A stretch of 64,000 bases of DNA from an uncultured Prevotellaceae bacterium. Its GTDB lineage: Bacteria > Bacteroidota > Bacteroidia > Bacteroidales > Bacteroidaceae. The stretch is taken from positions 51,549 through 115,548 of the forward strand of contig CAMVDU010000003.1 of assembly GCA_947166345.1 (NCBI GenBank). Direction: 5' to 3'. This document shows positions 58,760 through 64,000 of the stretch, one piece after another; position 1 is the first letter of the stretch, and each line of letters opens with the position of its first letter. The notes beneath the pieces are model-generated. The model saw nothing but the letters and a program-made list of their open reading frames with translations. It was not told the origin of the DNA and made no database searches. The translations under genes and the position numbers were made by a program.

Positions 58760-60664
58760 TTAGTCAGACAATTGACCGTAGATACCGTCATTGTTCAGCA
58801 TACCGTTGCTGTTGCCGATGAAGTAAGTCCAGATGGGCCACAGACAGTTCATGCTGGGCTTATCTACAACATAAAGACCATTGATGATGTCGTCGGTAAT
58901 GCGGGCTTCGCCATCGCTCAGGAACCATCCCTTGCTCTCGAAGCCGTCGTCCTTCATGTCCTTACCGGTATCGTCGCTGTCACCATGGTTCAGACCATAG
59001 ATAACCAGCGTCTCACCATCTACAGGCGTATCGAATACCTCTGCCGATGCAGGAATCACCATGTCTTTTTCGTAGAGTTTCACATAGACCTTCTCGGGCA
59101 GGTCTGCATATTCGCCTTGGCGTGTGGCCAGACGGCGCAGTTTCTCCTTGGCCTCAGCCATCTTCTCGTCGATGATACCCCAGCGAATGAGGTCCGGCTT
59201 GCGGAGCACCTCGCCTGCAAACTCAAAGGCACGCTGATCAACAATACCCTTGAAGAAGGCCTCCTTGTTGGCTGTATATTGAGCCATCAGTGCTGCTACC
59301 TTGTCAGCAGGCAGGGCTCTATCGAGGATAGGCTGCATATACTGAGCGGCAGCGGCAGGACCGTCGAGCTCGTTGATAGCTTCGGCAGCCATCAGATAGA
59401 CGTCTGCCAGACGCATGTACTGCCAGTTGATACCATCGTCGTTGGTGGAGGTCACGTAACGGTTCATCCACTCATAGCGCAGCTTGCCGAAGTACATAGC
59501 TGTAGGATTGCTGATCACTTGCGGCACCTTATAGACATTGTAGTTGATGCCGTTGTTGTTGACGCTGGTGGCAGTACCGTCGGTCTTTGCACCCCAACGA
59601 TAGGGCACGCAGGTGATGTCGCGACGGATGTCGTCCTTGTCATAGTCATAGAACAGCGTGGGCAGAGGACCGTTCACACCACCACGTGGCTGGTAGGTGT
59701 ACTGGTCTTCCACCTGATGGCGTACGCCCCATGTGTAGAGCACACGTCCACGACCTTCTGAGAAAGGAATCTCCCACAGACTCTCACCACCTGCCGATGT
59801 GTCGTCGGTACAGAGCTTGGTGAAGTTCTCCTTAAAGGTACCCAGTCTGTTGTGACCGCTGTTGATGATGTCAAGACATTCCTCCTTGGCAATCTGATAC
59901 ATCAGTTCGGGAGCCAGTTCGGGATCGTTGGAACGGCGGAAACCATCACCGCGCAGACCATAGCCGCCTGCATAGAGGGCGATACGGGCACGCAGACCCT
60001 TTACAAAAGACTTGCTGATGCGCTCTGTAGAACGTGTGATAGCGTTCTCATTGGGCCAATAGCAGTAGTCCTCAGCCTCTTTCAGGTCTGCCAGCAGCTG
60101 CTTGTAGATAACATCACGACTGGTGCGTCCCTGATACATGTTCTCCGAGTTGTTGGGCTCGAAACGGGCAGGTACGTCACCCCACGCCTTGATCAGGTCG
60201 TTATAGACAACGGCGCGCAGTGTCAGTGCCTCACCAAGCAGTTGTGCCATCTCCGGACGACTCTGTACATTGCCGAATTCGCGCAGACCCTTGATAGCCA
60301 GGTTGGCACGCTCAATACCCTCATAGAACTTAGCGTAGGCATTGGTGGCGTTGTTCATCTGTCCATTGTCAGCTGTCGTGTTGTAGTTAGCCAGCGCATA
60401 TTTGTCTGTCAGACGGTCCTTGTAGGTCGGGGTGTTGATCCACTCTACATCCGTATTGATGCCATAGTAGGGCAGGAAACGTCCGCGGTAGGAGTTTGTC
60501 TCACCGAACGATACGTGGATGGACATAATCTCTGATTCGGCAAGCGAATAGACAGAGAACACCGACGATTCGTCAAGCGAGGAGATAGAAGGGGCATCCA
60601 TGTCGCATGAAGACAACCCTACAAGCGACAGGGCCACGATAGATATTTTGATATAGTTTTTCAT
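58760..60664 (-). CDS. SusD/RagB-family glycan-binding lipoprotein
   Basis: A 634-residue outer-membrane lipoprotein (lipobox VGLSSC) that caps the SusC transporter and binds glycan or peptide. SusD features: an N-terminal SusD-like part with TPR-like helices (DRLTDKYALANYNTTADN..., FYEGIERANLAIKGL, GEALTLRAVVYNDLIKAWGDVP), and a C-terminal RagB part (NWQYMRLADVYLMAAEAINEL, KPDLIRWG). Length is slightly above average. It is 20 bp after susC and 21 bp before the DUF4957/DUF5123 gene. Confidence 0.95.
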   Translation of the reverse strand: MKNYIKISIVALSLVGLSSCDMDAPSISSLDESSVFSVYSLAESEIMSIHVSFGETNSYRGRFLPYYGINTDVEWINTPTYKDRLTDKYALANYNTTADNGQMNNATNAYAKFYEGIERANLAIKGLREFGNVQSRPEMAQLLGEALTLRAVVYNDLIKAWGDVPARFEPNNSENMYQGRTSRDVIYKQLLADLKEAEDYCYWPNENAITRSTERISKSFVKGLRARIALYAGGYGLRGDGFRRSNDPELAPELMYQIAKEECLDIINSGHNRLGTFKENFTKLCTDDTSAGGESLWEIPFSEGRGRVLYTWGVRHQVEDQYTYQPRGGVNGPLPTLFYDYDKDDIRRDITCVPYRWGAKTDGTATSVNNNGINYNVYKVPQVISNPTAMYFGKLRYEWMNRYVTSTNDDGINWQYMRLADVYLMAAEAINELDGPAAAAQYMQPILDRALPADKVAALMAQYTANKEAFFKGIVDQRAFEFAGEVLRKPDLIRWGIIDEKMAEAKEKLRRLATRQGEYADLPEKVYVKLYEKDMVIPASAEVFDTPVDGETLVIYGLNHGDSDDTGKDMKDDGFESKGWFLSDGEARITDDIINGLYVVDKPSMNCLWPIWTYFIGNSNGMLNNDGIYGQLSD

Positions 60665-60684
60665 TGTCTTATTCCTCCTTCATT

Positions 60685-63600
60685 TTAGAAATTCAAATTC
60701 AAACCGACAACGAACTGACGACTACGAGGATAGCCCGAGTAGTCAACACCAGGTGTCAGGTTGTTCTTACGGATACAGTCAGCCTCGGGATCAGAGCCAG
60801 AGTAGCCTGTGATGCAGAATACGTTATAAGCTGTGGTGTAGAAACGCAGGCTGCTGATGCCTACACGGTTTGTCAGCTTCTCAGGCAGGGTGTAACCCAG
60901 CGTCAGGGTGTTCAGACGCAGGAAGTCAGCATCCTCGATAGCCCAGTCGGTGAGCACGAAGTGCGACATGTAGGGCGACCACATGGTGGTGTTCTGGTTC
61001 AGTGCAGCCAACTCGGTGGGGTCTGTCACGAACTGTCCGGCCTCATTCACGTAGGTCCAGCGCTTACCCGAAGCCATCTCTGTGCTCAGGTTACGATACT
61101 GCGAGAACTTGGTGTACGATGCAGTTGTATATTCAATCTTGTTGGCATTGTAAACCTTGTTGCCAATGCTGAAGTTGAAGTTTGCCGAGAAATCAAAGCC
61201 GTAGGCACGGGCATTGATGCCGAAACCACCAATGAAGTCGGGATTGACATTACCAATTGTTGTGATATCGTTGGCATCAATCACACCATCAGGTGTACCT
61301 TCAGGACCACTGATGTCCTGCAGCTTCATAGAACCTGGACGGATGGTACCGATAACGCTTGATGAGTTGGCGACACCTTCTTTCAGTACCCATTCCTTTG
61401 TGGTGGCGTTGTAACCTTCGAAGTCTGATACCTCGTAACGTCCGGCATTCTTATAACCGATAATCTCGCCAACAGCGTGACCCACGGCTACACGGTAGTC
61501 ATTGCCGATTTCTGTTGAGCCCCAGTTGGTGTTGGTGTCAAAGTCTTCACGGCCCAACTCCTTAATCTCATTCTTGTTATAGCCGATATTACCGGTGAAG
61601 TCAATACCCCAGTCCTTCTTGTTGACAATGTGGTAGGTCAGAGACACTTCGAAACCTTTGTTCTCTGTCTTACCCAGGTTACGATACTGTGTGTCATAGC
61701 CGGTTCCTGATGTGGGGAACTCAATCAACAGGTCGTTAGTGGTGTTGAGGTAGGCCTCGATGGTACCGTTCAGTTTGCTGTTGAACAGGGTGAAGTCAAG
61801 ACCGACGTTACGTGTGACGGTGGTCTCCCATTTCAGGTCGGGGTTAGCCATCACCTTTGAAGGTGCCCAATAGGTTGTAATACCATTGACCCATGTGGTG
61901 GCCTTGGGGCTGTACTCCTGCACGAGCTGACCGACGGGGATATTGTTGTTACCGGCAGTACCGTAGCTGAAGCGCAGCTTCAAGTCGTCCAGCCAATCGC
62001 GCGTGTTCCTCATGAAAGGCTCGTCAGAGATACGCCAAGCCAGTGCTGCTGAGGGGAAGTAACCCCAACGGTTGCCCTTCGAGAACTTCGAAGAGGCATC
62101 GGCACGGAACGTTACTGTTGCCAGGTATTTGCCTGCGAAATCGTAGTTAGCACGGCCAAACCAAGAGAGCAGCTTGTCATCTGCGCTGTAGAAATCCTCC
62201 ACGGTATAGGGTGTGCCCTGTGCTGTGAGCTTCCATGCTGTTTCTGAGTCATAGTCTGTGGGGAAGCCATGTACCTCGTCGGTGATGGCGTGTTTCTTGG
62301 TAACCACCCACTCATGACCCAGCAATACGTTCAGATGATGAGGACTGTTCTTCTCAAACAGTTTCTTGAAGTTGTAGCTGATGGTGTTGGTGTTACGGAA
62401 GCGGTGACGCTTGGTGTCAACGTTTCTGATGGCAGGCTTACCTTGGTTGTCACCTGTCGGGATGTTCTTGATATAATAGGCAGAAAGACCCCAGAAACGC
62501 TGGTTGAACTCATCGTAGGTGTCGTAGCCGACCTCACTCTTCAGCTTCAGATCCTTATAGACCTCCCATCCGAATGAACCGGCAAGGTTCAGATTGCGGC
62601 GTTCCTTCTTCTGGTTGTTGTCCTTAGCAGTCGTGATAGGATCATAGAAACTGGAGCCTTCCAGTTCGTCGGTACCGTCGATACCCTTCATGGGCAGTGG
62701 GGTGTAGAGCACGGCATAACGCAGACGGCGGTCTGTGTCGTATGCACCTGCAGCTTCGTTGGCGCCACCACCTTTGATGTCGGTGTCAGCATAGCGTGCC
62801 TGGAAGTCCAGTGTTGTTGTGCTCGTGGGTTTGGTGTTCAGTTTCAGAGAGAAGTTATCACGCTTGAACGAAGAACCGTACATGATAGCTTTATCGTTCA
62901 TGTGAGCATAGCTGAATGCATACTTCATGCTCTCAGAACCACCATTGATGTTGATGTTGTGGTTGAAGGTGTGACCCGTACGACCGTATGTGATATCCTG
63001 CCAGTCGTTGCCTTCAATGCCCTTGTAGAGGTCCATATCCTGATAGTTACCGAACTTATCAGTATAGTGGTTGATCTTGCTGGCATCACCTCCGTTGTAG
63101 AGCAGGGCATATTCATACTGCCACTTGGCATATTCGTAGGTGTCGAGCACGTCGTAGGTCTTCGCAATCGACTTCCAGCTGTAGTAGGCATTATAGCTCA
63201 CCTTGGTCTTACCTGCCTGACCGCTCTTGGTCGTTACCAGGATAACGCCGTTGGCACCACGCGAACCGTAGATAGCGGTTGACGAAGCATCCTTCAGTAC
63301 GGTGATGTCCTCGATGTCGTTGGCAGGAATGTCGCTGATACCATCTACGGGGAAGCCGTCAACGATATACAGTGGGGCGTTCGACTGTGTGATAGAACCA
63401 CCACCACGCACGCGGATCTTCACCTCGGCATCGGGCGAGCCTTCAGTCGTGGTGATCTGTACACCGGGCATCTTACCCGTTAGGGCTTCCGATGCGTTGG
63501 CAACAGGCACTGCCTGCAGAATATCACTGTTGACGGTGGCTACCGAACCGGTGATATCCTTTTTCTTCACTGAGCCGTAACCGATGACTACCACCTCGTT

Positions 63601-63903
63601 CAGCGAGGTGTTGTCCTCTTGCAGCACAATGTTGACGGATGACTTACCCTTCACGTTAACGGTCTGGGTTTTCATACCTACATACGAGATGACGACGGGT
63701 TTGCCACTCGACTTGATAACGGCATTACCATCCAAGTCGGTGATGGTGCCATTCGAGGTGCCTTGTTCTACGACATTGGCACCGATGATGGGCTCACCCT
63801 CCGCGTCTTTCACATTGACCTTGACGGTCTGCGCCTGAATGCTGCCTGCTATGAGTAGCATCGTTAAAACAAGCGCCGTTCTAATACTCTTTTTAAAAGA
63901 CAT
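60685..63903 (-). CDS. SusC/RagA TonB-linked outer-membrane transporter
   Basis: A 1072-residue TonB-dependent oligosaccharide transporter. Signal peptide ending SIQAQ; N-terminal CarboxypepD_reg domain (VNVKDAEGEPIIGANVVEQG), a TonB box/plug with SLNEVVVIGYGSVKKKDITGSV and IRVRGGGSITQSNAPLYIVDGFPVDGI and DASSTAIYGSRGANGVILVTTK, followed by the 22-stranded barrel, ending NLNF with terminal Phe. It forms the SusCD pair with the next gene. No sigma/anti-sigma extension is seen at its N-terminus; its regulator must lie beyond the window edge. Substrate not defined. Confidence 0.96.
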   Translation of the reverse strand: MSFKKSIRTALVLTMLLIAGSIQAQTVKVNVKDAEGEPIIGANVVEQGTSNGTITDLDGNAVIKSSGKPVVISYVGMKTQTVNVKGKSSVNIVLQEDNTSLNEVVVIGYGSVKKKDITGSVATVNSDILQAVPVANASEALTGKMPGVQITTTEGSPDAEVKIRVRGGGSITQSNAPLYIVDGFPVDGISDIPANDIEDITVLKDASSTAIYGSRGANGVILVTTKSGQAGKTKVSYNAYYSWKSIAKTYDVLDTYEYAKWQYEYALLYNGGDASKINHYTDKFGNYQDMDLYKGIEGNDWQDITYGRTGHTFNHNININGGSESMKYAFSYAHMNDKAIMYGSSFKRDNFSLKLNTKPTSTTTLDFQARYADTDIKGGGANEAAGAYDTDRRLRYAVLYTPLPMKGIDGTDELEGSSFYDPITTAKDNNQKKERRNLNLAGSFGWEVYKDLKLKSEVGYDTYDEFNQRFWGLSAYYIKNIPTGDNQGKPAIRNVDTKRHRFRNTNTISYNFKKLFEKNSPHHLNVLLGHEWVVTKKHAITDEVHGFPTDYDSETAWKLTAQGTPYTVEDFYSADDKLLSWFGRANYDFAGKYLATVTFRADASSKFSKGNRWGYFPSAALAWRISDEPFMRNTRDWLDDLKLRFSYGTAGNNNIPVGQLVQEYSPKATTWVNGITTYWAPSKVMANPDLKWETTVTRNVGLDFTLFNSKLNGTIEAYLNTTNDLLIEFPTSGTGYDTQYRNLGKTENKGFEVSLTYHIVNKKDWGIDFTGNIGYNKNEIKELGREDFDTNTNWGSTEIGNDYRVAVGHAVGEIIGYKNAGRYEVSDFEGYNATTKEWVLKEGVANSSSVIGTIRPGSMKLQDISGPEGTPDGVIDANDITTIGNVNPDFIGGFGINARAYGFDFSANFNFSIGNKVYNANKIEYTTASYTKFSQYRNLSTEMASGKRWTYVNEAGQFVTDPTELAALNQNTTMWSPYMSHFVLTDWAIEDADFLRLNTLTLGYTLPEKLTNRVGISSLRFYTTAYNVFCITGYSGSDPEADCIRKNNLTPGVDYSGYPRSRQFVVGLNLNF

Positions 63904-63925
63904 AAAAATGGTGTTGTTAGTAAAT

Positions 63926-63933
63926 GAAAGTTA
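63926..63933 (-). promoter_or_regulatory. Possible susC promoter element
   Basis: TAACTTTC on the minus strand, one mismatch from TAnnTTTG, 22 bases before the susC ATG. The leader region up to the window edge shows nothing else. Confidence 0.3.
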
Positions 63934-64000
63934 GTTAATTATTTGATACCTAAAATCCGCAACTATCATCCAATACACGATTAAGGGTAGATTTATGAGT

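Overview
This 64-kb window is a chromosomal segment of a gut- or rumen-type Bacteroidota bacterium, most likely Prevotella or a close relative. The evidence is the Bacteroidota -7 promoter TAnnTTTG in front of more than twenty genes, a fused LpxC-FabZ, a short primary sigma factor without region 1.1, a Rho with a long disordered insert, SusC/SusD proteins, and a secreted glycosidase ending in a YYDLQGRP-type tail. Base composition is even and no prophage, plasmid or intact transposase is visible.

Layout. 1-3531: end of a leucine operon: leuC (3' end), a leuD fused in frame to a second isopropylmalate/citramalate synthase, then leuB. 3561-6799: small secreted protein, ruvC, rho. 6858-7254: gene-poor spacer with a MITE-like element and a dispersed repeat. 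7255-15965 (minus): NhaD antiporter, MFS transporter, secreted S9 peptidase, DUF1846 protein, yidC. 16113-21668: DUF3078 barrel, primary sigma factor, tilS, RlmI-like methyltransferase, RNase D-like exonuclease. 21790-26401: ftsK, lolA-like, DUF5687 membrane protein; then tRNA-Lys(CUU). 27007-37717: lipoprotein, B3/4 protein, SGNH acetylesterase, DUF3857 protein, GH8 and GH30 enzymes converging, metallo-hydrolase, rsmG, HAD phosphatase, panB, uxaC. 37827-43476: Wza-like lipoprotein, truA, DMT transporter, nfeD-SPFH pair, dapA, rpmA/rplU. 43979-48141 (minus): lpxD-lpxC/fabZ-lpxA-miaA operon. 48229-56911: TonB receptor, FemAB-like protein, nitroreductase, DUF2520 protein, maf, kdsC, acidic-tailed protein, rarA. 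57080-63903 (minus): susC-susD-DUF4957/DUF5123 lipoprotein, the start of a glycan-uptake locus.

Metabolically the segment joins branched-chain amino acid, lysine/cell-wall and pantothenate synthesis with envelope building (Lpx, KdsC, YidC, LolA) and plant-polysaccharide use (GH8, GH30, SGNH esterase, UxaC, SusCD).

The most unusual signal is not a gene. Many spacers consist of degenerate tandem arrays of 7-, 8- or 9-base words that start at a stop codon or end at a start codon, and the same kinds of array lie in frame inside five genes (leucine synthase, RlmI-like, tilS, rarA, TonB receptor). One family, (GTGAATA)n, is followed by a conserved tail close to AATTTGCTACCGCC at five places. Other findings are a palindromic repeat that forms the linker of the LeuD fusion, a 22-bp-period array of palindromes upstream of a TonB receptor, a MITE-like element, and genes whose promoter almost touches the start codon, including a probably leaderless rsmG.
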